NCBI RefSeq assembly: GCF_001559595.1
Contig: NZ_LNTY01000039.1
Location: forward strand, 18,234-82,233
DNA length: 64,000 nucleotides
Direction of reading: 5' to 3'
DNA from: Enterovibrio coralii
GTDB taxonomy: Bacteria > Pseudomonadota > Gammaproteobacteria > Enterobacterales > Vibrionaceae
The notes below the pieces were generated by a model. That model did not search any database. It had not been told where the DNA came from and was given only the letters and a program-made list of their open reading frames with translations. How positions within the stretch are numbered: the stretch's first letter is position 1; every line of letters begins with the position of its first letter. This document shows positions 37,386 through 48,813 of the stretch, piece by piece. The position numbers were made by a program, and so were the translations under genes.

Positions 37386-38155
37386 ATGAGCTCTCAGTCT
37401 TCCTATCTAGAAATAGACACCAACCTTCTCCCAAAACACATTGCTGTCATCATGGACGGAAATGGCCGTTGGGCGAAAGCGCGAGGCAAAGCCCGTATGT
37501 TTGGGCACAAAGCCGGCGTTGACGCTGTCAGAAAAACGGTTTCTACTGCAAACCGTCTCGGTATTAAAGTTCTAACACTCTTTGCTTTTAGCAGTGAAAA
37601 CTGGCGTCGCCCAGAAGAAGAAGTCAGCTTGCTGATGGAACTTTTTGTCACTGTTTTGGGACGTGAAGTGAAACGCCTTCATAAAAATGGCGTAAAGCTC
37701 AAAGTTATTGGCGACACAACGCGATTCAGTAAATCACTACAAGATAAAATTGCATCTGCTGAAGCTCTAACTGCAAACAACACGGGCTTGGTTCTTAACG
37801 TGGCTGCCAATTACGGCGGTCAATGGGATATCTTACAATCTGTACAAAAGCTTGCTGGGCAAGTTGCACGCGGTGAATTGACACCAGAGCAATTGACCGA
37901 AGCAGATATTGGCGCGCATTTGACGACAGCAAACATGCCGGATGTGGATTTGATGATCCGCACCAGTGGTGAATGTCGCATCAGCAACTTTATGTTGTGG
38001 CAGGTGCATACGCTGAGATGTATTTTACCGAACAATTTTGGCCGGATTTTGATGAGCTCAGCCTCTCTGAAGCCATTGCTTGGTATGTGAGCCGAGAACG
38101 CCGTTTTGGCTGTACTGGTGAGCAGATTCAGGCCATGTTACAAGTAGAAAAATAG
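37386..38155 (+). CDS. uppS: Undecaprenyl diphosphate synthase, frameshifted in this sequence
   Basis: About 256 residues restored. cis-Prenyltransferase making C55-PP, the carrier lipid for peptidoglycan and O-antigen. [17 protein letters not shown] with Asp24, [13 protein letters not shown] and [15 protein letters not shown] are visible. Near 38005 one base is lost (CAGGTGCAT for CAGGT-N-GCAT), splitting off [20 protein letters not shown] and the C-terminus. ATG at 37386 has GAAGGA at better spacing than the ATG at 37383. The Cys in GEC is unusual (His or Gln is common). Starts the run uppS-cdsA-dxr-rseP-bamA. Essential gene. Confidence 0.95.
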
Positions 38156-38165
38156 AGGGTTTCCT

Positions 38166-39017
38166 TTGCTGAAACAACGTGTATTAACGGCGTCTGTGCT
38201 AGCACCAATCGTTATCGCAGCTATTTTCTTTTTGCCGTTACCTTTCTTCATTGCTGCCATCGCAGGCGTAACCCTTCTCGGTCATTGGGAATGGACTAAG
38301 TTTGTTGCGTCTTCATCTCGCGTGAAAGCGTTCGTTTTTCCCTCACTGATCTTAGTTGCATCTTTGATTGGCTTGTGGCCCGTGACTCAACATGGGCTCG
38401 AACTGTCTAGTTTAAATAGCGGTGTGTTGGCGTTAGTCGGTGCACTGTGGTGGTTGGTTGCGACAGCAATGGTGCTGAAGTACCCAAAAGCGACATCATG
38501 GTGGTCTAACAGCGCGTTATTGCAACAAGCGTTTGGCGTATTGACGCTTCTCCCATTCCTTTGGAGCGTATCACTGCTTCGTGCCTTCGAGTACGAAACG
38601 ACGCCTTACATGGGTGCCAAAATGGTATTGCTGGTCTGTCTGCTTGTATGGGCAGCAGATACGGGAGCCTACTTTGCAGGTAAGCGCTTTGGTAAGCGAA
38701 AAATGGCTCCTGCGGTGAGCCCAAACAAAACCACGGAAGGACTGATTGGTGGTTTGATCGCTTCTGTGGGTGTGACGCTGTTGGCTGCAAAGGGGTTCTC
38801 CATTCCGTTCTCGTCTCTCCCTATGCTTGCTTTGGTTGCACTGATCACGGCATTTGCTTCTGTTCTGGGCGATTTGGCAGAAAGTATGTTTAAGCGCGTG
38901 GCGGGCGTGAAAGACAGTGGCAGTATCTTGCCGGGACACGGTGGGATTTTGGACCGAATTGATAGCCTAACCGCTGCATTCCCCGTCTTCACCGTATTGT
39001 ATTTCTGGTTAGCATAA
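38166..39017 (+). CDS. cdsA: Phosphatidate cytidylyltransferase (CDP-diacylglycerol synthase)
   Basis: 283 residues, TTG start (MLKQRVLTASVLAPIV). Polytopic inner-membrane enzyme activating phosphatidate with CTP for phospholipid synthesis. About eight membrane helices; C-terminal signature KDSGSILPGHGGILDRIDSL is intact, as is FGKRKMAPAVSPNKTTEGLI. Eleven bp after uppS. Confidence 0.96.
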   Translation: MLKQRVLTASVLAPIVIAAIFFLPLPFFIAAIAGVTLLGHWEWTKFVASSSRVKAFVFPSLILVASLIGLWPVTQHGLELSSLNSGVLALVGALWWLVATAMVLKYPKATSWWSNSALLQQAFGVLTLLPFLWSVSLLRAFEYETTPYMGAKMVLLVCLLVWAADTGAYFAGKRFGKRKMAPAVSPNKTTEGLIGGLIASVGVTLLAAKGFSIPFSSLPMLALVALITAFASVLGDLAESMFKRVAGVKDSGSILPGHGGILDRIDSLTAAFPVFTVLYFWLA

Positions 39018-39021
39018 TGAT

Positions 39022-39042
39022 TTCACCGGCGAAAGCCGGTGA
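39022..39042. other. Hairpin between cdsA and dxr
   Basis: TCACCGGC-GAAA-GCCGGTGA, a stable GNRA-capped stem with no T tract. More like a processing or stability element than a terminator. Confidence 0.45.
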
Positions 39043-39079
39043 GTCTTATCTACAACGGCAATTTTAAACAGAGTTTTCT

Positions 39080-40276
39080 ATGCGTAAGTTAACGATTCTT
39101 GGTGCGACTGGCTCTATAGGAAGCAGCACGCTTTCAGTAGTAGAAAAGAATCCACACGCCTACGAAGTGTTTGCGTTGGCTGCGAATGCTAACGTGAACG
39201 AAATGATCCTACTTTGCTTGAAGTGGAAACCAACGTTCGCAGCAATGGCGGATGAGAATGCAGCTAAAGCATTGCGTCTGGCACTGAGCAACCAAGGCTG
39301 TCCAACCGAAGTATTAGCTGGTGAAGCGGGCCTTTGTGCTGTCGCGTCTCACGATGATGTCGACACTGTCATGGCAGCGGTGGTTGGCGCTGCGGGTCTT
39401 GTGCCTACCATGGCGGCAGTGAAAGCGGGCAAGCGTATTTTGCTGGCGAATAAAGAAGCCTTGGTGATGTCAGGGCAGTTTTTTATCGACGCAGTGCATC
39501 ACTATGGTGCCGAACTTCTGCCTGTCGACAGCGAGCACAACGCCATTTTTCAGTGTCTGCCAGCTTCTATTCAACTAAAGCCGGGTATATGTGACCTCGG
39601 TGCAGAGGGCGTAAGCAAAATTCTACTGACCGGCTCTGGTGGTCCATTTCGCTACACCGATATAGACGCGCTTGCTGCAGTAACACCAGCGCAAGCTATT
39701 GCCCACCCCAACTGGTCGATGGGGCCAAAAATCTCCGTTGACTCAGCGACTATGATGAATAAAGGGCTTGAGTACATTGAGGCGCGTTGGCTGTTTAATG
39801 CCAAACGCGAACAATTGGACGTGATTATTCATCCGCAATCTGTCATTCATTCTATGGTCCAATATCGTGACGGTTCTGTGTTGGCGCAGATGGGGCACCC
39901 AGACATGTGTACGCCTATCGCCTATGCGATGGCTTATCCGTCCCGCATTGAGGCTGGTGTTAAGCCGCTCGATTTCAGTGAGGTGGGAGAGTTTACGTTC
40001 ATTAAACCTGACTTTAATCGCTACCCATGCTTAAAGCTGGCGATTGATGCGTGCTACTCAGGGCAAGCAGCGACCACGACCCTAAATGCGGCGAATGAAA
40101 TTGCGGTTGATGCTTTCCTACAGGGTCATATCGGCTTCATGCAGATCGCTCAAATCAATGACGCGGTACTACAAGATGTCACACTTGCGGAGCCGTCTTG
40201 TATTGAAAACTTGCTTTCAACCGATGAACAGGCGCGTCAGGTCGCGAGAAACTGGATTAAAAGGCTAACGGCATGA
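39080..40276 (+). CDS. dxr: 1-deoxy-D-xylulose 5-phosphate reductoisomerase
   Basis: 398 residues. Second step of the MEP isoprenoid pathway (DXP to MEP), feeding UppS upstream in the same cluster. NADPH motif [16 protein letters not shown], metal site [13 protein letters not shown], and [20 protein letters not shown] flexible loop/active region. ATGA overlap with rseP. Also called ispC. Confidence 0.97.
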   Translation: MRKLTILGATGSIGSSTLSVVEKNPHAYEVFALAANANVNEMILLCLKWKPTFAAMADENAAKALRLALSNQGCPTEVLAGEAGLCAVASHDDVDTVMAAVVGAAGLVPTMAAVKAGKRILLANKEALVMSGQFFIDAVHHYGAELLPVDSEHNAIFQCLPASIQLKPGICDLGAEGVSKILLTGSGGPFRYTDIDALAAVTPAQAIAHPNWSMGPKISVDSATMMNKGLEYIEARWLFNAKREQLDVIIHPQSVIHSMVQYRDGSVLAQMGHPDMCTPIAYAMAYPSRIEAGVKPLDFSEVGEFTFIKPDFNRYPCLKLAIDACYSGQAATTTLNAANEIAVDAFLQGHIGFMQIAQINDAVLQDVTLAEPSCIENLLSTDEQARQVARNWIKRLTA

Positions 40277-41628
40277 GTGGAATTCTCTGGAACCTTCTGT
40301 TTTTCTTAGTTGCGTTGGGCGTATTGATTGCCGTTCATGAATACGGCCATTTTTGGGTTGCTCGACGTTGTGGCGTCAAAGTAGAGCGATTCTCTATCGG
40401 CTTTGGCAAGGCGATTTGGCAAAAAATTGGTAAAGACGGCACCGAATATACCTTGGCGATGATTCCATTGGGCGGTTACGTCAAAATGCTCGATGGTCGC
40501 GTGGATGATATTCCTCTGGGTGAGGAACCTCGTGCTTTTAACAATCGTCCACTGTGGCAGCGAAGCGCAATTGTTGCCGCTGGCCCCATTGCCAATTTCC
40601 TCTTTGCCATCGTGGCCTACTGGATGGTGATGGTAATTGGTGTACCTGCCGTCAAACCCGTTGTGGGTGATGTCGCTCAACATTCTATTGCCGCAAATGC
40701 GGGAATTGAGCCAGGGATGGAACTTACAGCGGTCTCGGGTATCCAAACTCGGGATTGGGAATCAGTAAATCTGCAGCTTATTTCACATATTGGTGATGAT
40801 GAAATGACGCTGTCGGTGAAACCAGATGACAATGCCGCGTACTCGATAGACAAGTCGTTAGATTTAGCGACATGGTCGTTTGACCCTGAGTCGCAATCAG
40901 CACTGCGCACATTAGGTATTACCCCGTTTACGCCTGCGATCTCGACGACAATCGCTCAGGTTGTTGAAGGGAGTGCAGCAGAGCGCGCTGGTTTGAAAAG
41001 AGGTGATGCGCTGCAAAGCATCGACGGAACGCCAGTGACTGACTGGACTTCTGTGGTAGAGGTGGTACGTGCCCATCCGGAGCAAGCTATTGATCTGGGT
41101 GTTAAGCGTAACGGTGAAAATATGACACTTTCACTGGTACCCGACTCCCGTGAACAAGGTGAGCTGAAAATTGGCTACGCAGGCTTCTCACCAGAAGTCG
41201 CTGCTTGGCCAGAGTCTTACCAGTTTACGTTGCAATACGGTCCGTTAGCCGCAATCCCAGCAGCCATGGATAAAACCTGGCAAGTGGTCGTCCTAACGGC
41301 AGAAATGATTAAAAAGCTCTTCACTGGCGACGTGGCGGTGAAGAATCTGAGCGGTCCAATTTCCATTGCCAAAGGCGCAGGGATGACCGCTGACTTTGGT
41401 TTGGTATACTTTCTTGGTTTTCTCGCACTGATCAGCGTGAATTTGGGTATTATTAACCTTTTACCGTTACCTGTACTGGATGGTGGTCACCTGTTGTTCT
41501 TCGGCATTGAAGCTGTGACACGTCGCCCTGTCTCTGAAAAGGTACAAGATATCGGTTACCGAGTTGGCTCAGCCATTATCGTGGTACTGATGGCCGTCGC
41601 GATTTTTAATGATGTCGCACGGCTGTAA
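40273..41628 (+). CDS. rseP: Site-2 protease RseP
   Basis: 451 residues. Intramembrane zinc metalloprotease that releases sigma-E by cutting RseA and removes signal-peptide remnants. Active site His22-Glu23..His26 in [13 protein letters not shown], third ligand Asp403 in [14 protein letters not shown], two PDZ domains (about 115-220 and 200-310). Four membrane helices. Start overlaps the dxr stop; bamA follows, matching the sigma-E envelope theme. Confidence 0.96.
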   Translation: MSGILWNLLFFLVALGVLIAVHEYGHFWVARRCGVKVERFSIGFGKAIWQKIGKDGTEYTLAMIPLGGYVKMLDGRVDDIPLGEEPRAFNNRPLWQRSAIVAAGPIANFLFAIVAYWMVMVIGVPAVKPVVGDVAQHSIAANAGIEPGMELTAVSGIQTRDWESVNLQLISHIGDDEMTLSVKPDDNAAYSIDKSLDLATWSFDPESQSALRTLGITPFTPAISTTIAQVVEGSAAERAGLKRGDALQSIDGTPVTDWTSVVEVVRAHPEQAIDLGVKRNGENMTLSLVPDSREQGELKIGYAGFSPEVAAWPESYQFTLQYGPLAAIPAAMDKTWQVVVLTAEMIKKLFTGDVAVKNLSGPISIAKGAGMTADFGLVYFLGFLALISVNLGIINLLPLPVLDGGHLLFFGIEAVTRRPVSEKVQDIGYRVGSAIIVVLMAVAIFNDVARL

Positions 41629-41661
41629 ATCAGCGTTTAGCAAGGAAAAGTCAGAGCAACA

Positions 41662-44061
41662 ATGGCGATGAAAAAACTTTTACTGGCCTCACTCTTATTC
41701 TCGGGCTCTGTTACGGCTGAACAGTTCGTAGTAGATGACATTCAGTTTGAGGGGCTTCAGCGTGTCAGCATAGGTGCTGCACTTCTCGCAATGCCTGTTC
41801 GCGTTGGCGACAGCATCAGTGACAAAGATGTCGCAGAAATTATCAAATCTCTGTTCTCAACCGGGAACTTTGAAAACGTCCGCGTTTTCCGTGATGGTGA
41901 CGACCTCGTAATTAAGGTGATCGAGCGTCCAACAATCGCTAGCATTTCTTTCTCTGGCAACAGTGCCATTAAAGAGGAGATGCTCGAGGAGAACCTTTCT
42001 GCATCGGGTCTACGTGTCGGTGAAGCGTTGGACCGCACCAAGCTTTCCAATATTGAACAAGGCTTGGAAGATTTCTACTACAGCGTGGGTAAGTACAACG
42101 CGCTGGTGAATACGGTGATCACCCCACTTCCTCGTAATCGTGCTGACGTGAAATTTGTCTTCACCGAAGGTGTTTCTGCTGCTATTCGACAGATTAACTT
42201 TATTGGAAACGAGGTCTTTCCTGATGAAGAACTCATTTCAAACTTTAAGTTAAGAGCCGATGTTCCTTGGTGGAATTTTCTGGCTAATGAAAACTATCAG
42301 AAACAGGCATTGGCAGGTGATTTGGAAGCACTGCGTTCATTTTATCTGAATCGCGGCTATCTTAAGTTCCGGATCGAATCAACTAACGTTTCAATTTCTC
42401 CAGATAAGAAGGGTGTTTACATCACCCTGAATATTGATGAAGGCGAACCTTACACCGTGTCAGATGTCGTTTTCCGTGGCGGTAAAGACAGCTCACAATA
42501 TGAAGAACTGGTGACGTTTAAAGATGGTGAAGTGTATAACGGAGCAAGGGTTACTGCACTTGAAGATGCCATCAAGAAAACGTTAGGTGAACAGGGTTAC
42601 GCTTACCCTCAAGTTTCTACCATTCCAGAATTCAATGATGAAGCGAAAACGGTCGTATTGAATGTCAATGTTGATCCGGGCAAACGCGTCTATGTTCGGA
42701 ACATCAGATTCTCTGGCAACCAAACAACCAGAGATGAAGTGTTGCGTCGTGAAATGCGTCAAATGGAAGGCTCATGGTTAAATGCCAAGTCGGTCGAAAC
42801 CAGTAAAGAGCGCCTCAACCGTTTGGGTTTCTTTGAAACCGTTGATGTGCGTACCACGCGCGTGCCAGGTACTGATGATCAAGTGGACGTCGAGTACGTG
42901 GTGAAAGAAACTAACTCAGGCAGCGTCAACTTCGGCGTAGGCTATGGTACTGAATCGGGTTTGAGCTTCCAAGCAGGTATTCAACAGGATAACTTTGCTG
43001 GTACAGGTAATCGATTTGGTATCAATGCCATGATCAACAGTTACCAGAAAAACCTGACGCTAGATTATCGTGACCCATACTGGACATTAGACGGTATTAG
43101 TCTGGGCGGGAAAATTTTCTATAACGAATTCGAAGCGTCTGACGCAAACATCGTCGATTACACAGATAAAAGCTACGGTACCAGCCTGACATGGGGTTTC
43201 CCATTCGACGAGCTGAACTACTTCGATTTCTCTCTGGGATATACACACCGTCAGATTGAGAATTTAGGGGGTTATTACCAGATTGAGAAATTCCTTGATT
43301 CAATGGGGGACAGCGTTACCGATGATGGTGGCTTGGTTGTAGACGATTTTGACTGGTCGGTGAGCTGGACGCGAAACAACCTTAATCGCGGTTTCTTCCC
43401 AACAGCAGGTAATTATCAGCGAGCGTCATTTACGATGACGATCCCGGGCTCTGATACTCAGTACTTTAAGATGCAATACGATGCCCGACAGTATATCCCG
43501 TTGACTGAATCCCATGAGTTTTCACTTATGTTGAGAGGGCGTTTAGGCTACGGAAACGGCTATGGCAGTAATGGTGAAGATGATTATCTGCTGCCGTTTT
43601 ATGAGAACTTCTACGCAGGTGGCTTCTCGACCTTACGTGGTTTCCGTTCTAACACAGCTGGTCCAAAGGCGGTTTATGACCAAGGGGCTGGTAATAACCC
43701 TGGCCTCGTTGGCAGTAACGACTCAGTCGGTGGTAACGCGACAGCTCTAGCAAGCGTTGAATTGATTTTCCCAACGCCGTTTGTATCGGCGGATTGGAGA
43801 AACTCCATCCGAACCAGTGTATTTGTCGACGCGGCGTCTGTTTGGGATACAGAATACGATCTAGAAGGTGCGCGGGTAATTAGTGGCCAAGAATATATTT
43901 ATGACTACAGTGATCCGATGAACTACCGAGCTTCTTATGGTGCAGCACTGCAATGGCGTTCTCCAATGGGCCCGCTAGTATTCTCAGTTGCTAAACCTAT
44001 AAAGAGCTTTGAGGGTGATGACGAGGAATTCTTCACCTTTACCATTGGCCGTACGTTCTGA
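41662..44061 (+). CDS. bamA: Outer-membrane protein assembly factor BamA
   Basis: 799 residues. Signal peptide cut after GSVTA (residue 19), five POTRA domains (about 20-420), then a 16-strand Omp85 barrel with the loop-6 motif [11 protein letters not shown] and a C-terminal Phe (FTFTIGRTF). Central subunit inserting beta-barrel proteins. Between rseP and skp, all sigma-E-linked envelope functions. Full length and in frame. Confidence 0.97.
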   Translation: MAMKKLLLASLLFSGSVTAEQFVVDDIQFEGLQRVSIGAALLAMPVRVGDSISDKDVAEIIKSLFSTGNFENVRVFRDGDDLVIKVIERPTIASISFSGNSAIKEEMLEENLSASGLRVGEALDRTKLSNIEQGLEDFYYSVGKYNALVNTVITPLPRNRADVKFVFTEGVSAAIRQINFIGNEVFPDEELISNFKLRADVPWWNFLANENYQKQALAGDLEALRSFYLNRGYLKFRIESTNVSISPDKKGVYITLNIDEGEPYTVSDVVFRGGKDSSQYEELVTFKDGEVYNGARVTALEDAIKKTLGEQGYAYPQVSTIPEFNDEAKTVVLNVNVDPGKRVYVRNIRFSGNQTTRDEVLRREMRQMEGSWLNAKSVETSKERLNRLGFFETVDVRTTRVPGTDDQVDVEYVVKETNSGSVNFGVGYGTESGLSFQAGIQQDNFAGTGNRFGINAMINSYQKNLTLDYRDPYWTLDGISLGGKIFYNEFEASDANIVDYTDKSYGTSLTWGFPFDELNYFDFSLGYTHRQIENLGGYYQIEKFLDSMGDSVTDDGGLVVDDFDWSVSWTRNNLNRGFFPTAGNYQRASFTMTIPGSDTQYFKMQYDARQYIPLTESHEFSLMLRGRLGYGNGYGSNGEDDYLLPFYENFYAGGFSTLRGFRSNTAGPKAVYDQGAGNNPGLVGSNDSVGGNATALASVELIFPTPFVSADWRNSIRTSVFVDAASVWDTEYDLEGARVISGQEYIYDYSDPMNYRASYGAALQWRSPMGPLVFSVAKPIKSFEGDDEEFFTFTIGRTF

Positions 44062-44083
44062 TTTTCAATATTAGGAGAAACAC

Positions 44084-44593
44084 TTGAAACCATTTATCAA
44101 AGCGGCAGGTCTTGGCCTTGCGATCCTTACCTCAAGCATGTTTGCACACGCGGCTGAAGCAGCGCAGAAAGTGGGTTATGTAGCGACAGGTCCACTGATG
44201 GCTCAGTTGGCAAAGCAAAGCAACGTGCAGGAAAAACTGCGCGCAGAATTTAAAGATCGCATTGCGAAGATCGAACGTCTTGAAGCGAAAATGAAAAAAG
44301 ATCTCGACAAGCTGAAGCGTAATGGTGAATTGATGAGTGAAGATGAGCGCGTAAAACTGCAGCGTGGTCTTCAGTCAATGGATTCAGAATACAAACTAGA
44401 AGTGACAAATCTTCGCGAAGATGAGCGTAAGCGTGGCGCAGAAGAGCAACGCAAGCTGGCTGAAAAGCTGCAAAAGGCAATCCAGTCTGTAGCGAAGAAA
44501 GAAGGCTACAACATGGTACTGGATCGTCAGGCCGTGCTGTTTGCTAGCCCATCAGATGATTTGTCAGAAAAAGTACTCAAAGCAGTAAAATAA
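44084..44593 (+). CDS. skp: Periplasmic chaperone Skp (OmpH)
   Basis: 169 residues, TTG start. Signal peptide to about residue 23-26 (SSMFAHAAEA). Trimeric jellyfish chaperone: short beta core (KVGYVATGPLMAQ; YNMVLDRQAVLFA) and long basic alpha hairpins (FKDRIAKIERLEAKMKKDLD). Delivers unfolded barrels to BamA. Between bamA and lpxD as in enterics. Confidence 0.95.
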   Translation: MKPFIKAAGLGLAILTSSMFAHAAEAAQKVGYVATGPLMAQLAKQSNVQEKLRAEFKDRIAKIERLEAKMKKDLDKLKRNGELMSEDERVKLQRGLQSMDSEYKLEVTNLREDERKRGAEEQRKLAEKLQKAIQSVAKKEGYNMVLDRQAVLFASPSDDLSEKVLKAVK

Positions 44594-44601
44594 GGTAGAA
44601 A

Positions 44602-45626
44602 ATGGCTTCTATTACTCTCGCTGATTTAGCGGAAAAACTGGGTGCCGAGTTGCACGGTGACGGCAGTGTCACAATCAGTTCGATTGCGGGAATGGACAAG
44701 GCAGCAGAAGGGCAAATCACCTTCTTGTCTAGCAGCAAATACCGTAAACACCTTGCAGAGTGCAAGGCGAGTGCAGTGATGGTCAAGGAAGCCGACCTCG
44801 CTTATTGCAGTGGTAATGCGTTGGTGATGCGTGACCCGTACTTGGGTTACGCATTAACAGCCCAGCTTTTGGATACCACACCTGCGTGTGCAACAGACAT
44901 TGCGCCGAGTGCATATGTATCGCCAACCGCCATTTTGGGTGAAGGCGTATCTGTTGGTCACAACGCGGTCATTGAAGATGGCGTAACGCTGGGTGATAAC
45001 GTACAAATTGGTGCTGGTTGTTTTGTTGGTAAGAACGCTGTGCTGGGTGCCAACACACGCCTTTGGGCGAACGTGACCATTTACCACAATGTGCGAATGG
45101 GTGAGTCCTGTCTGATCCAAGCAGGTGCAGTTATCGGTTCTGACGGCTTTGGCTACGCGAACGACAAGGGCCGTTGGGTGAAGATCCCACAGGTTGGTAC
45201 GGTAGTGATTGGTGACCGCGTTGAGATTGGTGCATGTACCACGATCGACCGCGGCGCGCTGGATGACACCATCATCTCAGACGGCGTGATAATCGACAAT
45301 CAGTGCCAAATCGCGCATAATGTGCAGATCGGTGAAAATACCGCCATCGCTGGCGCAACCGTTATGGCGGGCAGCTTAAAGTCGGCAAGCACTGTATTAT
45401 TGGTGGTGCGAGTGTCTTTAACGGCCATATGGAAATCACAGATGGCGTTACAATCACCGGCATGGCAATGGTGATGCGTCCAATCACCGAACCTGGCATG
45501 TATTCTTCGGGTATCCCTCTTCAGACCAATAAAGAGTGGCGAAAAACTGCTGCGCGCGTCATGAAGATCGAAGACATGCACAAACGATTGAAAGCCGTTG
45601 AAAAACAGCTGGAAGACAGCGAATAA
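44602..45626 (+). CDS. lpxD: UDP-3-O-acyl-glucosamine N-acyltransferase, frameshifted in this sequence
   Basis: 341 residues restored, the E. coli length. Third step of lipid A synthesis. Uridine-binding N-domain ([20 protein letters not shown]), then a left-handed beta-helix of hexapeptide repeats ([20 protein letters not shown]) with the catalytic His in QIAHNVQIG. Near 45380 one base is missing (TTAAAGTC for TTAAARGTC), restoring [20 protein letters not shown]. First of lpxD-fabZ-lpxA-lpxB. Confidence 0.95.
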
Positions 45627-45758
45627 ATCCTGTTTTTGATGGCCTACTCTGGTGGCACACGGCGTATTGAGTTGTCCTCAGTTTGACCGTGGTCTGCAGC
45701 GTGGGCCATTTTGCGTTATCAACGACGAATAATAAGCTTTTCATACGGGAATATTACC

Positions 45759-46211
45759 TTGAGTCGCGAAAACAACGTTTTGACTATTAACGAAATTAAA
45801 GACCTGCTGCCACATCGCTATCCTTTTCTTTTGATTGACCGTGTTATTGACTTCGAAGAAGGCAAATACCTGCATGCAATCAAAAACGTGTCAGTTAACG
45901 AACCTCAGTTCACTGGCCACTTTCCACAGTTACCAGTGTTCCCTGGTGTTCTGATCCTGGAAGCAATGGCACAGGCGACAGGTCTGCTGGCATTCAAAAC
46001 ATTTGGTCTGCCTGCAGAAAATGAGCTGTACTACTTTGCAAGTATCGACAATGCAAAATTCCGCGCGCCTGTAACACCAGGTGACCAGATGGTTCTGGAA
46101 GTGGAGTTTGTAAAAGAACGTCGTGGTATTGCTGCATTCACCGGCGTTGCTAAGGTTGATGGCAAGGTTGTGTGTTCTGCTGACCTGAAGTGTGCCAGAA
46201 GAGAGTTCTAA
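45759..46211 (+). CDS. fabZ: (3R)-hydroxyacyl-ACP dehydratase FabZ
   Basis: 150 residues from the TTG at 45759 ([20 protein letters not shown]); the ORF continues upstream but the family N-terminus supports this start. Hot-dog fold dehydratase with His54 in [20 protein letters not shown] and Glu68. Draws on the same hydroxyacyl-ACP pool as LpxA/LpxD. Confidence 0.95.
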   Translation: MSRENNVLTINEIKDLLPHRYPFLLIDRVIDFEEGKYLHAIKNVSVNEPQFTGHFPQLPVFPGVLILEAMAQATGLLAFKTFGLPAENELYYFASIDNAKFRAPVTPGDQMVLEVEFVKERRGIAAFTGVAKVDGKVVCSADLKCARREF

Positions 46212-46213
46212 TC

Positions 46214-47002
46214 GTGATCCATGAATCCGCACAAGTTCATCCTACCGCTGTTGTAGAAGATGGCGTGGTTTTAGGTGCCAATGTAAAGATTGGTGCTTTT
46301 TCTTTTATCGGTGCTGGTGTAGAGATCGGTGAAGGAACTGAGGTGAAGACCCATGTTGTTATCAAAGGTCCAACAAAAATTGGTCGTGATAACAAGATCT
46401 TCCAATTCGCGTCGATTGGCGAGGAATGTCAGGATCTGAAATATGCGGACGAACCAACGACGTTGATCATTGGCGATCGCAACACTATCCGCGAAAGCGT
46501 GACCATGCATCGTGGTACGGTGCAAGACAAGGGCATTACCCAAGTGGGCAATGACAACCTGTTCATGGTGAACGCACACGTTGCCCATGACTGTGTGATT
46601 GGCGACCGCTGTATTTTTGCGAATAACGCCACCTTGGCGGGTCACGTAAAAGTGGGTAACCAAGCGATTGTTGGCGGTATGACAGCGATTCACCAGTTCT
46701 GTGTGATTGGTAGTCACTGTATGCTGGGTGGTGGTTCGATTGTGGTTCAAGATGTGCCGCCATATGTGATGGCACAAGGCAACCACTGTGCACCATTCGG
46801 TATTAACGTCGAAGGCTTGAAGCGTCGTGGCTTTGAAAAGAGCGCGATTAAAGCGATTCGCAGCGTTTACAAAGAATTGTACCGTTCAGGTAAAACGCTG
46901 GAAGAAGCGAAGAAAACCATTGTTGAAGCGGCGAAAGACGAACCAGCATTGGATCTTTTCGTTGAGTTCTTCGAAAACTCAACGCGAGGCATTATTCGCT
47001 AA
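46214..47002 (+). CDS. lpxA: UDP-N-acetylglucosamine acyltransferase LpxA
   Basis: 262 residues, GTG start two bases after the fabZ stop, exactly the E. coli length. First step of lipid A synthesis. Left-handed beta-helix; catalytic His125 in [11 protein letters not shown] and His122. C-terminal helices ([20 protein letters not shown]). TAATG overlap with lpxB. Confidence 0.96.
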   Translation: MIHESAQVHPTAVVEDGVVLGANVKIGAFSFIGAGVEIGEGTEVKTHVVIKGPTKIGRDNKIFQFASIGEECQDLKYADEPTTLIIGDRNTIRESVTMHRGTVQDKGITQVGNDNLFMVNAHVAHDCVIGDRCIFANNATLAGHVKVGNQAIVGGMTAIHQFCVIGSHCMLGGGSIVVQDVPPYVMAQGNHCAPFGINVEGLKRRGFEKSAIKAIRSVYKELYRSGKTLEEAKKTIVEAAKDEPALDLFVEFFENSTRGIIR

Positions 47003-48141
47003 TGGCTAAGCCACTTCGAATAGGAATAGTCGCCGGGGAAATCTCCGGCGATATTTTAGGTGCCGGTTTTATTAAAGCGGTTAAAGAACAATACCCAGAT
47101 GCCGAATTTGTTGGCATCGGCGGCCCACGTATGAAAGCTCTGGGCTGTGAAGCTCTCTTTGATATGGAAGAGCTTGCCGTGATGGGGATCGTTGAAGTGC
47201 TTGGTCGCCTGCCGCGCCTGTTGAAGGTAAAACGTGAGCTGGTGGATTACTTTTCTTCAAACCCACCGGATGTGTTTGTCGGTATTGATGCGCCAGATTT
47301 TAACCTTCGTCTGGAAAAGTCACTCAAAGAAAACGGCATCAAAACTGTTCATTACGTCAGTCCTAGCGTCTGGGCATGGCGTCAAAAACGCATTTTCGGT
47401 ATAGCAGAAGCCACCAACCTAGTGCTTGCACTACTTCCTTTTGAAAAAGCCTTCTACGACAAATTCTCTGTACCTTGTGAATTCGTGGGCCACACCATGG
47501 CTGATGACATTCCCATGGTCAGTGATAAAGCAGCAGCCAAGGCACTGTTGGGGCTTGAGGCAGACAAGCGTTATTTAGCGGTGTTACCCGGTAGTCGCGG
47601 CGGCGAAATGAAGCTGCTTGCACCGACATTCATTGAAACCTGTAAGCTTTTAAAACGAACGCACCCAGACTTGGGGTTTGCTGTTGCATTGGTGAATGAA
47701 AAACGTCGTGCTCAATTTGAACACGCTTGGCAGGAAACTGCACCAGATCTTGAGTTTACGCTGGTCGATGATACCGCGCGCAACGTGATTACGGCCTCAG
47801 ATGCTGTGCTACTTGCATCCGGCACTGTTGCACTAGAGTGCATGTTGGTGAAGCGTCCAATGGTCGTCGGCTACAAGGTGAATGCGATTACCGCTTGGTT
47901 GGCGAAACGCATGCTGAAAACCGAATTTGTGTCGTTGCCGAATATCCTCGCTGGTCGAGAGCTAGTGCCTGAAAGGCTGCAAGAAGCCTGTACGCCAGAG
48001 CAATTGGCAAATGATGTTTGTCAGTACCTTGATGGCGATAACGACGCTTTGATGGCTGAGTTTACGCACCTGCATGACATTATCCGATGTGACGCGGACA
48101 AATCATCCGCGCGTGCCGTATTGAATTTGATTGGACGTTAA
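47002..48141 (+). CDS. lpxB: Lipid-A-disaccharide synthase
   Basis: 379 residues. GT19 glycosyltransferase joining UDP-diacylglucosamine and lipid X. N-terminal [55 protein letters not shown] and [14 protein letters not shown] are family hallmarks. Start overlaps the lpxA stop; rnhB follows by 3 bp. Confidence 0.96.
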   Translation: MAKPLRIGIVAGEISGDILGAGFIKAVKEQYPDAEFVGIGGPRMKALGCEALFDMEELAVMGIVEVLGRLPRLLKVKRELVDYFSSNPPDVFVGIDAPDFNLRLEKSLKENGIKTVHYVSPSVWAWRQKRIFGIAEATNLVLALLPFEKAFYDKFSVPCEFVGHTMADDIPMVSDKAAAKALLGLEADKRYLAVLPGSRGGEMKLLAPTFIETCKLLKRTHPDLGFAVALVNEKRRAQFEHAWQETAPDLEFTLVDDTARNVITASDAVLLASGTVALECMLVKRPMVVGYKVNAITAWLAKRMLKTEFVSLPNILAGRELVPERLQEACTPEQLANDVCQYLDGDNDALMAEFTHLHDIIRCDADKSSARAVLNLIGR

Positions 48142-48144
48142 TCG

Positions 48145-48746
48145 ATGGATTTCGAACCGTTTATCTATCCCGATGCCAACCTGATTGCTGGTGTCGATGA
48201 AGTGGGTCGTGGCCCGCTTGTTGGCGCGGTTGTTACCGCCGCCGTTATTCTTGACCCAAACAACCCGATTGAGGGTTTGACGGACTCGAAAAAGCTATCA
48301 GACAAAAAGCGCGCAGTGTTGTTTGAAGAAATCAAAGAAAAAGCACTGGCGTGGTCTCTGGGTCGCGCAGAGCCTGAAGAAATTGATGATATCAATATTC
48401 TGTCTGCAACCATGCTTGCGATGGAGCGTGCGGTAGCGGGGTTGAATATCACGCCAGATTTTGTCCTGATTGATGGAAACCGCGTGCCGAAAGGACTGAA
48501 AGTGCCGGGACAAGCCGTTGTTAAAGGCGACCTACGTGTGGCCGAAATCAGTGCCGCATCGATTCTGGCAAAAGTGGTTCGCGACCGTGAGATGGAAGAG
48601 CTGGACGCCAGTATCCACAGTATGGCTTTGCGAAGCACAAAGGTTACCCAACCAAGGCGCATTTCGAAGCACTCGAAGCGCACGGTGCGATCCCAGAGCA
48701 TCGAAAGAGCTTTAAACCTGTTAAGAAGGCTCTAGGCATAGCATAA
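48145..48746 (+). CDS. rnhB: Ribonuclease HII, frameshifted in this sequence
   Basis: 200 residues restored. Cuts RNA in RNA-DNA hybrids, including single ribonucleotides. Active-site acids in [14 protein letters not shown] (Asp18, Glu19) and PDFVLIDGN. One base is missing near 48612 (GCCAGTATCC for GCCAGTTATCC), restoring [19 protein letters not shown] and a stop at 48746 instead of 48735. The printed tail is therefore spurious. Confidence 0.94.
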
Positions 48747-48751
48747 TGCCC

Positions 48752-48777
48752 GTTGAGGGAGTGGACTCTCCCTCAAT
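48752..48777. other. Hairpin between rnhB and dnaE
   Basis: TTGAGGGAG and CTCCCTCAA arms around a short loop, without a T tract on either side. Confidence 0.4.
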
Positions 48778-48813
48778 GACTATCTAACAATTAATCAGTA
48801 ACGTAAGAGTACT

